From Nemertoderma westbladi (lineage: Eukaryota; Xenacoelomorpha; Nemertodermatida; Nemertodermatidae): a DNA stretch of 44,287 nucleotides. The notes under the pieces are model-generated. The model was given only the letters and a program-made list of their open reading frames with translations, searched no databases and was not told the origin of the DNA. This document shows positions 8,401 through 21,576 of this stretch, piece after piece. Location: NCBI GenBank assembly GCA_032718475.1, contig JAUCBJ010008377.1:1-44287 (forward strand). The letters are read 5' to 3'. Position 1 is the first letter of the stretch. Every line of letters starts with the position of its first letter. The translations under genes were made by a program, and so were the position numbers.

Positions 8401-11400
8401 AGACTCTTATCTACTGACCCACTATCTCAATAACTTTATAGTTCTAGACTCCTATCTACTGACCCACTATCTCAATAACTTTATAGTTCTAGACTCCTAT
8501 CTACTGACCCACTATCTCAATAACTTTATAGTTCTAGACTCCTATCTACTGACCCACTATCTCAATAACTTTATAGTTCTAGACTCCTATGTACTGGCCC
8601 ACTATCTCAATAACTTTATAGTTCTAGACTCCTATCTACTGGCCCACTATCTCAATAACTTTATATAGTTCTAGACTCCTATCTACTGACCCATTATCTC
8701 AATAACTTTATAGTTCTAGACTCCTATCTACTGACCCACTATCTCAATCACTTTATAGTTCTAGACTCCTATCTACTGGCCCACTATCTCAATAAATTTA
8801 TATAGTTCTAGACTCCTATCTACTGACCCACTATCTCAATAACTTTATAGTTCTAGACTCCTATCTACTGACCCACTATCTCAATCACTTTATAGTTCTA
8901 GACTCCTATCTACTGACCCATTATCTCAATAACTTTATAGTTCTAGACTCCTATCTACTGGCCCACTATCTCAATAACTTTATATAGTTCTAAACTCCTA
9001 TCTACTGACCCACTATCTCAATAACTTTATAGTTCTAGACTGCTATCTACTGACCCACTATCTCAATAACTTTATAGTTCTAGACTCCTATCTACTGACC
9101 CACTATCTCAATAAATTTATAGTTCTAGACTCCTATCTACTGACCCACTATCTCAATAACTTTATAGTTCTAGACTCCTATCTACTGATCCACTATCTCA
9201 ATAAGTTTATAGTTCTAGACTCCTATCTACTGGCCCACTATCTCAATAACTTTATATAGTTCTAGACTCCTATCTACTGGCCCACTATCTCAATAACTTT
9301 ATAGTTCTAGACTCCTATCTACTGACCCACTATCTCAATAACTTCATATAGTTCTAGACTCCTATCTACTGACCCACTATCTCAATAACTTTATAGTTCT
9401 AGACTCCTATCTCCTGACCCACTATCTCAATAACTTTATAGTTCTAGACTCCTATCTACTGACCCACTATCTCAATAACTTTATAGTTCTAGACTCCTAT
9501 CTACTGACCCACTATCTCAATAACTTTATAGTTCTAGACTCCTATCTACTGACCCACTATCTCAATAACTTTATAGTTCTAGACTCCTATCTACTGACCC
9601 ACTATCTCAATAACTTCATATAGTTCTAGACTCCTATCTACTGACCCACTATCTCAATAACTTTATAGTTCTAGATTCCTATCTCCTGACCCACTATCTC
9701 AATAACTTTATAGTTCTAGACTCCTATCTACTGACCCACTATCTCAATAACTTTATAGTTCTAGACTCCTATCTACTGACCCACTATCTCAATAACTTTA
9801 TAGTTCTAGACTCCTATCTACTGACCCACTATCTCAATAACTTTATAGTTCTAGACTCCTATATACTGGCCCACTATCTCAATCACTTTATAGTTCTAGA
9901 CTCCTATCTACTGACCCACTATCTCAATAACTTTATAGTTCTAGACTCCTATCTACTGACCCACTATCTCAATACCTTTATAGTTCTAGACTCCTATCTA
10001 CTGACCCACTATCTCAATAACTTTATAGTTCTAGACTCCTATCTACTAACCCACTATCTCAATAACTTTATAGTTCTAGACTCATATCTACTGACCCACT
10101 ATCTCAATAACTTTATAGTTCTAGATTCCTATCTACTGACCCACTATCTCAATAAGTTTATAGTTCTAGACTATCTCAATAACTTTATAGTTCTAGACTC
10201 CTATCTACTGGCCCACTATCTCAATCACTTTATAGTTCTAGACTCCTATCTACTGACCCACTATCTCAATAACTTTATAGTTCTAGACTCCTATCTACTA
10301 ACCCACTATCTCAATAACTTTATAGTTCTAGACTCCTATCTACTGACCCACTATCTCAATAACTTTATAGTTCTAGACTCCTATCTACTGACCCACTATC
10401 TCAATAAGTTTATAGTTCTAGACTCCTATCTACTGGCCCACTATTTCAATAACTTTATATAGTTCTAGACTCCTATCTACTGGCCCACTATCTCAATAAC
10501 TTGATATAGTTCTAGACTCCTATCTACTGGCCCACTATCTCAATAACTTTATATAGTTCTAGACTCCTATCTACTGACCCACTATCTCAATAACTTTATA
10601 GTTCTAGAGTCCTATATACTGACCCACTATCTCAATAACTTTATAGTTCTAGACTCCTATCTACTGGCCCACTATCTCAATCACTTTATAGTTCTAGACT
10701 CCTATCTACTGACCCACTATCTCAATAACTTTATAGTTCTAGATTCCTATCTACTGACCCACTATCTCAATAACTTTATAGTTCTAGACTCCTATCTACT
10801 GACCCACTATCTCAATAACTTTATAGTTCTAGACTCCTATCTACTGACCCACTATCTCAATAACTTTATAGTTCTAGACTCCTATCTACTGACCCACTAT
10901 CTCAATAACTTTATAGTTCTTATAGTTCTAGACTCCTATCTACTGACCCACTATCTCAATAACTTTATAGTTCTAGACTCCTATCTACTGACCCACTATC
11001 TCAATAACTTTATAGTTCTAGACTCCTATCTACTGACCCACTATCTCAATAACTTTATAGTTCTAGACTCCTATCTACTGGCACACTATCTCAATCACTT
11101 TATAGTTCTAGACTCCTATCTGCTGACCCACTATCTCAATAACTTTATAGTTCTAGACTCCTATCTACTGACCCACTATCTCAATAACTTTATAGTTATA
11201 GACGCCTATCTACTGACCCACTATCTCAATAACTTTATAGTTCTAGACTCCTATCTACTGATCCACTATCTCAATAACTTTATAGTTCTAGACTCCTATC
11301 TACTGACCCACTATCTCAATAACATTATAGTTCTAGACTCCTATCTACTGGCCCACTATCTCAATCACTTTATAGTTCTAAACTCCTATCTACTGGTCCA

Positions 11401-11609
11401 CTATCTCAATAATTTTATATAGTTTTAGACTCCTATCTACTGGCCCACTATCTCAATAACTTTATAGTTCTAGACTCTTATCTACTGACCCACTATCTCA
11501 ATAACTTTATAGTTCTAGACTCCTATCTACTGACCCACTATCTCAATAACTTTTTAGTTCTAGACTCCTATCTACTGACCCACTATCTCAATAACTTTAT
11601 AGTTCTAGA

Positions 11610-12560
11610 CTCCTATCTACTGACCCACTATCTCAATAACTTTATAGTTCTAGACTCCTATGTACTGGCCCACTATCTCAATAACTTTATATATTTCTAG
11701 ACTCCTATCTACTGACCCACTATCTCAATAACTTTATAGTTCTAGACTCCTATCTAATGACGCCCAATCTCAATAACTTTATAGTTCTAGACTCCTATCT
11801 ACTGACCCATTATCTCAACAACTTTATAGTTCTAGACTCCTATCTACTGGCCCACTATCTCAATAACTTTATAGTTCTAGACTCCTATCTACTGGCCCAC
11901 TATCTCAATAACTTTATAGTTCTAGACTCCTATCTACTGGCCCACTATCTCAATAACTTTATATAGTTCTAGACTCCTATCTACTGGCCCACTATCTCAA
12001 TAACTTTATATAGTTCTAGACTCCTATCTACTGACCCACTATCTCAATAGCTTTATAGTTCTAGACTCCTATCTACTGACCCACTATCTCAATAACTTTA
12101 TAGTTCTAGACTCCTATCTACTGGCACACTATCTCAATCACTTTATAGTTCTAGACTCCTATCTACTGACCCACTATCTCAATAACTTTATAGTTCTAGA
12201 CTCCTATCTACTGACCCACTATCTCAATAACTTTATAGTTCTAGACTCCTATCTACTGACCCACTATCTCAATAACTTTATAGTTCTTATAGTTCTAGAC
12301 TCCTATCTACTGACCCACTATCTCAATAACTTTATAGTTCTAGACTCCTATCTACTGACCCACTATCTCAATAACTTTATAGTTCTAGACTCCTATCTAC
12401 TGACCCACTATCTCAATAACTTTATAGTTCTAGACTCCTATCTACTGGCACACTATCTCAATCACTTTATAGTTCTAGACTCCTATCTACTGACCCACTA
12501 TCTCAATAACTTTATAGTTCTAGACTCCTATCTACTGACCCACTATCTCAATAACTTTAT
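11610..12560 (+). repeat. Array duplication partner A2 (offset 4168 bp)
   Basis: Homologous to about 7450-8400. Parts of the following sequence resemble 10.9-11.8 kb again at an offset near 1.37-1.38 kb (for example TATAGTTATAGACGCC at 11191 and 12558), so duplications are nested here. Confidence 0.55.
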
Positions 12561-12879
12561 AGTTATAGACGCCTATCTACTGACCCACTATCTCAATAAC
12601 TTTATAGTTCTAGACTCCTATCTACTGATCCACTATCTCAATAACTTTATAGTTCTAGACTCCTATCTACTGACCCACTATCTCAATAACTTTATAGTTC
12701 TAGACTCCTATCTACTGGCCCACTATCTCAATCACTTTATCGTTCTAAACTCCTATCTACTGGTCCACTCTCAATAATTTTATATAGTTTTAGACTCCTA
12801 TCTACTGGCCCACTATCTCAATAACTTTATAGTTCTAGACTCTTATCTACTGACCCACTATCTCAATAACTTTATAGTT

Positions 12880-12900
12880 ATCCTATATCCGTTATAGTTT
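12880..12900. other. Non-satellite interruption within the array
   Basis: About 21 bases (ATCCTATATCCG and neighbours) replace the expected TTCTAG between two otherwise normal units. This could be a repair scar or a local rearrangement. Confidence 0.6.
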
Positions 12901-14909
12901 ACTCCTATCTACTGACCCACTATCTCAATAACTTTTTAGTTCTAGACTCCTATCTACTGACCCACTATCTCAATAACTTTATAGTTCTAGACTCCTATCT
13001 ACTGACCCACTATCTCACTAACTTTATAGTTCTAGACTCCTATGTACTGGCCCACTATCTCAATAACTTTATATATTTCTAGACTCCTATCTACTGACCC
13101 ACTATCTCAATAACTTTATAGTTCTAGACTCCTATCTAATGACGCCCAATCTATCTACTGGCCCACTATCTCAATAACTTTATATAGTTCTAGACTCCTA
13201 TCTACTGGCCCACTATCTCAATAACTTTATATAGTTCTAGACTCCTATCTACTGACCCACTATCTCAATAACTTTATAGTTCTAGACTCCTATCTAATGA
13301 CCCACTATCTCAATAACTTTATAGTTCTAGACTCCTATCTACTGGCCCATTATCTCAATCACTTTATAGTTCTAGACTCCTATCTACTGACCCACTATCT
13401 CAATAAATTTATAGTTCTAGACTCCTATCTACTGACCCACTATCTCAATAACTTTATAGTTCTAGCCTCCTATCTACTGACCCACTATCTCAATAACTTT
13501 ATAGTTCTAGACTCCTATCTACTGACCCACTATCTCAATAACTTTATAGTTCTAGACTCCTATCTACTGACCCACTATCTCAATAACTTTATAGTTCTTA
13601 TAGTTCTAGACTCCTATCTACTGACCCACTATCTCAATAACTTTATAGATCTAGACTCCTATCTACTGACCCACTATCTCAATAACTTTATAGTTCTAGA
13701 CTCCTATCTACTGACCCACTATCTCAATAACTTTATAGTTCTAGACTCCTATCTACTGACCCACTATCTCAATAAGTTTATAGTCCTAGACTCCTACCTA
13801 CTGGCCCACTATCTCAATCACTTTATAGTTCTAGACTCCTATCTACTGACCCACTATCTCAATAACTTTATAGTTCTACACTCCTATCTACTGACCCACT
13901 ATCTCAATAACTTTATAGTTCTAGACGCCTATCTACTGACCCACTATCTCAATAACTTTATAGTTCTAGACTCCTATCTACTGATCCACTATCTCAATAA
14001 CTTTATAGTTCTAGACTCCTATCTACTGACCCACTATCTCAATAACTTTATAGTTCTAGACTATTATCTACTGACCCACTATCTCAATAACTTTATAGTT
14101 CTAGACTCCGATCTACTGACCCACTATCTCAATAACTTTATAGTTCTAGACTCCTATCTACTGACTCACTATCTCAATAACTTTATAGTTCTAGACTCCT
14201 ATCTACTGACCCACTATCTCAATAACTTTATAGTTCTAGACTCCTATGTACTGGCCCACTATCTCAATAACTTTATAGTTCTAGACTCCTATCTACTGGC
14301 CCACTATCTCAATAACTTTATATAGTTCTAGACTCCTATCTACTGACCCATTATCTCAATAACTTTATAGTTCTAGACTCCTATCTACTGACCCACTATC
14401 TCAATAACTTTATAGTTCTAGACCCCTATCTACTGACCCACTATCTCAATAACTTTATAGTTCTAGTCTCCTATCTACTGACCCACTATCTCAATCACTT
14501 TATAGTTCTAGACTCCTATCTACTGACCCATTATCTCAATAACTGTATAGTTCTAGACTCCTATCTACTGGCCCACTATCTCAATAACTTTATATATTTC
14601 TAAACTCCTATCTACTGACCCACTATCTCAATAACGTTATAGTTCTAGACTGCTATCTACTGACCCACTATCTCAATAACTTTATAGTTCTAGACTCCTA
14701 TCTACTGACCCACTATCTCAATAAATTTATAGTTCTAGACTCCTATCTACTGGCCCACTATCTCAATAACTTTATATAGTTCTAGACTCCTATCTACTGG
14801 CCCACTATCTCAATCACTTTATAGTTCTAGACTCCTATCTACTGGCCCACTATCTCAATAACTTTATATAGTTCTAGACTCCTATCTACTGACCCACTAT
14901 CTCAATAAA

Positions 14910-17900
14910 TTTATAGTTCTAGACTCCTATCTACTGACCCACTATCTCAATCACTTTATAGTTCTAGACTCCTATCTATTATCTCAATAACTTTATATAG
15001 TTCTAGACTCCTATCTACTGACCCACTATCTCAATAACTTTATAGTTCTAGACTCATATCTACTGACCCACTTTCTCAATAACTTTATAGTTCTAGACTC
15101 CTATCTACTGACCCCCTATCTCAATAACTTTATAGTTCGAGACTCCTATTTACTGACCCACTATCACAATAACTTTGTAGTTCTAGACTCCTATCTACTG
15201 ACCCACTATCTCAATAACTTTATAGTTCTAGACTCCTATCTACTGGCCCACTATCTCAATAACTTTATATAATTCTAGACTCCTATCTACTGAACCACTA
15301 TCTCAATAACTTTATAGTTCTAGACTCCTATCTAATGACGTCCAATCTCAATAACTTTATAGTTCTAGACTCCTATCTACTGACCCACTATCTCAATAAC
15401 TTTATATACTTCTAGACTCCTATCTACTGAACCACTATCTCAATAACTTTATTTAGTTCTAGACTCCTATCTACTGACCCACTATCTCAATAATTTTATA
15501 TAGTTCTAGACTCCTATCTACTGACCCACTATCTCAATAACTTTATTTAGTTCTAGACTCCTATCTACTGACCCACTATCTCAATAACTTTATTTAGTTC
15601 TAGACTCCTATCTATTGACGCGCAATCTCAATAACTTTATAGTTCTAGACTCCTATCTACTGGCCCACTATCTCAATAACTTTATATAGTTCTAGACTCC
15701 TATTTACTGACCCACTATCTCAATAACTTTATATATTTCTAGACTCCTATCTACTGGCCCACTATCTCAATAACTTTATATAGTTCTAGACTCCTATTTA
15801 CTGACCCACTATCTCAATAACTTTAAATAGTTCTAGACTCCTATCTACTGACCCACTATCTCAATAACTTTATAGTTCTAGACTCTTATCTACTGACCCA
15901 CTATCTCAATAACTTTAAATAGTTCTAGCCTCCTATCTACTGACCCACTATCTCAATAACTTTATAGTTCTAGACTCCTATCTACTGACCCACTATCTCA
16001 ATAACTTTATAGTTCTAGACTCCTATCTACTGACCCACTATCTCAATAACTTTATAGTTCTTATAGTTCTAGACTCCTATCTACTGACCCACTATCTCAA
16101 TAACTTTATAGTTCTAGACTCCTATCTACTGACCCACTATCTCAATAACTTTATATTTCTAGACTCCTATCTACTGACCCACTATCTCAATCACTTTATA
16201 GTTCTAGACTCCTATCTACTGGCCCACTATCTCAATAACTTTGTAGTTCTAGACTCCTATCTACTAGCCCACTATCTCAATAACTTTATATAGTTCTAGA
16301 CTCCTATCTACTGGCCCACTATCTCAATAAATTTATATAGTTCTAGACTCCTATCTACTGACCGCCACTATCTCAATAACTTTATAGTTCTAGACTCCTA
16401 TCTAATGACCCACTATCTCAATAACTTTATAGTTCTAGACTCCTATCTACTGACCCACTATCTCAATAACTTTATAGTTCTAGCCTCCTATCTACTGACC
16501 CACTATCTCAATAACTTTATAGTTCTAGACTCCTATCTACTGACCCACTATCTCAATAACTTTATAGTTCTAGACTCCTATCTACTGACCCACTATCTCA
16601 ATAACTTTATAGTTCTTATAGTTCTAGACTCCTATCTACTGACCCACTATCTCAATAACTTTATAGTTCTAGACTCCTATCTACTGACCCACTATCTCAA
16701 TAACTTTATAGTTCTAGACTCCTATCTACTGACCCACTATCTCAATAACTTTATAGTTCTAGACTCCTATCTACTGACCCACTACCTCAAGAACTTTATA
16801 GTCCTAGACTCCTACCTACTGGCCCACTATCTCAATCACTTTATAGTTCTAGACTCCTATCTACTGACCCACTATCTCAATAACTTTATAGTTCTAGACG
16901 CCTATCTACTGACCCACTATCTCAATAACTTTATAGTTCTAGACTCCTATCTACTGATCCACTATCTCAATAACTTTATAGTTCTAGACTCCTATCTACT
17001 GACCCACTATCTCAATAACTTTATAGTTCTAGACTCCTATCTACTGGCCCACTATCTCAATCACTTCATAGTTCTAGACTCCTATCTACTGGTCCACTAT
17101 CTCAATTACTTTATATAGTTTTAGACTCCTATCTACTGGCCCACTATCTCAATAAATTTATAGTTCTAGACTCTTATCTACTGACCCACTATCTCAATAA
17201 TTTTATAGTTCTAGACTCCTATCTACTGACCCACTATCTCAATAACTTTATAGTTCTAGACTCCTATCTACTGACTCACTATCTCAATAACTTTATAGTT
17301 CTAGACTCCTATCTACTGACCCACTATCTCAATAACTTTATAGTTCTAGACTTCTATGTACTGGCCCACTATCTCAATAACTTTATAGTTCTAGACTCCT
17401 ATCTACTGGCCCACTATCTCAATAACTTTATATAGTTCTAGACTCCTATCTACTGACCCACTATCTCAATAACTTTATAGTTCTAGACTCCTATCTACTG
17501 ACCCACTATCTCAATCACTTTATAGTTCTAGACTCCTATCTACTGACCCACTATCTCAATCACTTTATAGTTCTAGACTCCTATCTACTATCTCAATAAC
17601 TTTATATAGTTCTAGACTCCTATCTACTGACCCACTATCTCAATAACTTTATAGTTCTAGACTCCTATCTACTGACCCACTTTCTCAATAACTTTATAGT
17701 TCTAGACTCCTATCTACTGACCCCCTATCTCTATAACTTTATAGTTCGAGACTCCTATCTACTGGCCCACTATCTCAATAACTTTATAGTTCTAGACTCC
17801 TATTTACTGACCCACTATCACAATAACTTTATAGTTCTAGACTCCTATCTACTGACCCACTATCTCAATAACTTTATAGTTCTAGACTCCTATCTACTGG

Positions 17901-18655
17901 CCCACTATCTCAATAACTTTATATAATTCTAGACTCCTATCTACTGAACCACTATCTCAATAACTTTATAGTTCTAGACTCCTATCTAATGACGCCCAAT
18001 CTTAATAACTTTATAGTTCTAGACTCCTATCTACTGACCCACTATCTCAATAACTTTATAGTTCTAGACTCCTATCTACTGACCCACTATCTCAATAACT
18101 TTATATACTTCAAGACTCCTATCTACTGAACCACTATCTCAATAACTTAATTTAGTTCTAGACTCCTATCTACTGACCCACTATCTCAATAATTTTATAT
18201 AGTTCTAGACTCCTATCTACTGACCCACTATCTCAATAACTTTATTTAGTTCTAGACTCCTATCTACTGACCCACTATCTCAATAACTTTATTTAGTTCT
18301 AGACTCCTATCTAATGACGCGCAATCTCAATAACTTTATAGTTCTAGACTCCTATCTACTGGCCCACTATCTCAATAACTTTATATATTTCTAGACTCCT
18401 ATCTACTGGCCCACTATCTCAATAACTTTATATAGTTCTAGACTCCTATTTACTGACCCACTATCACAATAACTTTGTAGTTCTAGACTCCTATCTACTG
18501 ACCCACTATCTCAATAACTTTATAGTTCTAGACTCCTATCTACTGGCCCACTATCTCAATAACTTTATATAATTCTAGACTCCTATCTACTGAACCACTA
18601 TCTCAATAACTTTATAGTTCTAGACTCCTATCTAATGACGTCCAATCTCAATAAC
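14910..18655 (+). repeat. Higher-order repeat, copy 1 (3746 bp)
   Basis: The marker TCTATTATCTC at about 14974 recurs at +3746 and +6667; TTGACGCGCA at 15615 recurs at 19361 and 22282; GACGCCCAATCTT at 17991 recurs at 20912 and 24658. These fixed offsets define three tandem copies of a kilobase block of satellite units. The frame at 16405-17118 is identical in protein to that at 23072-23785, so copies 1 and 3 are almost or fully identical. Confidence 0.8.
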
Positions 18656-21576
18656 TTTATAGTTCTAGACTCCTATCTACTGACCCACTATCTCAATCAC
18701 TTTATAGTTCTAGACTCCTATCTATTATCTCAATAACTTTATATAGTTCTAGACTCCTATCTACTGACCCACTATCTCAATAACTTTATAGTTCTAGACT
18801 CATATCTACTGACCCACTTTCTCAATAACTTTATAGTTCTAGACTCCTATCTACTGACCCCCTATCTCAATAACTTTATAGTTCGAGACTCCTATTTACT
18901 GACCCACTATCACAATAACTTTGTAGTTCTAGACTCCTATCTACTGACCCACTATCTCAATAACTTTATAGTTCTAGACTCCTATCTACTGGCCCACTAT
19001 CTCAATAACTTTATATAATTCTAGACTCCTATCTACTGAACCACTATCTCAATAACTTTATAGTTCTAGACTCCTATCTAATGACGTCCAATCTCAATAA
19101 CTTTATAGTTCTAGACTCCTATCTACTGACCCACTATCTCAATAACTTTATATACTTCTAGACTCCTATCTACTGAACCACTATCTCAATAACTTTATTT
19201 AGTTCTAGACTCCTATCTACTGACCCACTATCTCAATAATTTTATATAGTTCTAGACTCCTATCTACTGACCCACTATCTCAATAACTTTATTTAGTTCT
19301 AGACTCCTATCTACTGACCCACTATCTCAATAACTTTATTTAGTTCTAGACTCCTATCTATTGACGCGCAATCTCAATAACTTTATAGTTCTAGACTCCT
19401 ATCTACTGGCCCACTATCTCAATAACTTTATATAGTTCTAGACTCCTATTTACTGACCCACTATCTCAATAACTTTATATATTTCTAGACTCCTATCTAC
19501 TGGCCCACTATCTCAATAACTTTATATAGTTCTAGACTCCTATTTACTGACCCACTATCTCAATAACTTTAAATAGTTCTAGACTCCTATCTACTGACCC
19601 ACTATCTCAATAACTTTATAGTTCTAGACTCTTATCTACTGACCCACTATCTCAATAACTTTAAATAGTTCTAGCCTCCTATCTACTGACCCACTATCTC
19701 AATAACTTTATAGTTCTAGACTCCTATCTACTGACCCACTATCTCAATAACTTTATAGTTCTAGACTCCTATCTACTGACCCACTATCTCAATAACTTTA
19801 TAGTTCTTATAGTTCTAGACTCCTATCTACTGACCCACTATCTCAATAACTTTATAGTTCTAGACTCCTATCTACTGATCCACTATCTCAATAACTTTAT
19901 AGTTCTAGACTCCTATCTACTGACCCACTATCTCAATAACTTTATAGTTCTAGACTCCTATCTACTGGCCCACTATCTCAATCACTTCATAGTTCTAGAC
20001 TCCTATCTACTGGTCCACTATCTCAATTACTTTATATAGTTTTAGACTCCTATCTACTGGCCCACTATCTCAATAAATTTATAGTTCTAGACTCTTATCT
20101 ACTGACCCACTATCTCAATAATTTTATAGTTCTAGACTCCTATCTACTGACCCACTATCTCAATAACTTTATAGTTCTAGACTCCTATCTACTGACTCAC
20201 TATCTCAATAACTTTATAGTTCTAGACTCCTATCTACTGACCCACTATCTCAATAACTTTATAGTTCTAGACTTCTATGTACTGGCCCACTATCTCAATA
20301 ACTTTATAGTTCTAGACTCCTATCTACTGGCCCACTATCTCAATAACTTTATATAGTTCTAGACTCCTATCTACTGACCCACTATCTCAATAACTTTATA
20401 GTTCTAGACTCCTATCTACTGACCCACTATCTCAATCACTTTATAGTTCTAGACTCCTATCTACTGACCCACTATCTCAATCACTTTATAGTTCTAGACT
20501 CCTATCTACTATCTCAATAACTTTATATAGTTCTAGACTCCTATCTACTGACCCACTATCTCAATAACTTTATAGTTCTAGACTCCTATCTACTGACCCA
20601 CTTTCTCAATAACTTTATAGTTCTAGACTCCTATCTACTGACCCCCTATCTCTATAACTTTATAGTTCGAGACTCCTATCTACTGGCCCACTATCTCAAT
20701 AACTTTATAGTTCTAGACTCCTATTTACTGACCCACTATCACAATAACTTTATAGTTCTAGACTCCTATCTACTGACCCACTATCTCAATAACTTTATAG
20801 TTCTAGACTCCTATCTACTGGCCCACTATCTCAATAACTTTATATAATTCTAGACTCCTATCTACTGAACCACTATCTCAATAACTTTATAGTTCTAGAC
20901 TCCTATCTAATGACGCCCAATCTTAATAACTTTATAGTTCTAGACTCCTATCTACTGACCCACTATCTCAATAACTTTATAGTTCTAGACTCCTATCTAC
21001 TGACCCACTATCTCAATAACTTTATATACTTCAAGACTCCTATCTACTGAACCACTATCTCAATAACTTAATTTAGTTCTAGACTCCTATCTACTGACCC
21101 ACTATCTCAATAATTTTATATAGTTCTAGACTCCTATCTACTGACCCACTATCTCAATAACTTTATTTAGTTCTAGACTCCTATCTACTGACCCACTATC
21201 TCAATAACTTTATTTAGTTCTAGACTCCTATCTAATGACGCGCAATCTCAATAACTTTATAGTTCTAGACTCCTATCTACTGGCCCACTATCTCAATAAC
21301 TTTATATATTTCTAGACTCCTATCTACTGGCCCACTATCTCAATAACTTTATATAGTTCTAGACTCCTATTTACTGACCCACTATCACAATAACTTTGTA
21401 GTTCTAGACTCCTATCTACTGACCCACTATCTCAATAACTTTATAGTTCTAGACTCCTATCTACTGGCCCACTATCTCAATAACTTTATATAATTCTAGA
21501 CTCCTATCTACTGAACCACTATCTCAATAACTTTATAGTTCTAGACTCCTATCTAATGACGTCCAATCTCAATAAC
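18656..21576 (+). repeat. Higher-order repeat, copy 2 (2921 bp, internal deletion)
   Basis: It matches copy 1 at offset 3746 in its left part and at offset 2921 in its right part. It has therefore lost 825 bp relative to copies 1 and 3, with the break corresponding to about 16.1-16.95 kb in copy 1. Confidence 0.8.

Noticed and set aside
16405-17118. Repeat protein gene of 237 codons (also at 23072-23785)
   Set aside because: The frame exists only because 45 is divisible by 3 and the unit has one stop-free frame; it starts and ends at random unit variants. The identical second copy is explained by the 6667-bp offset duplication.
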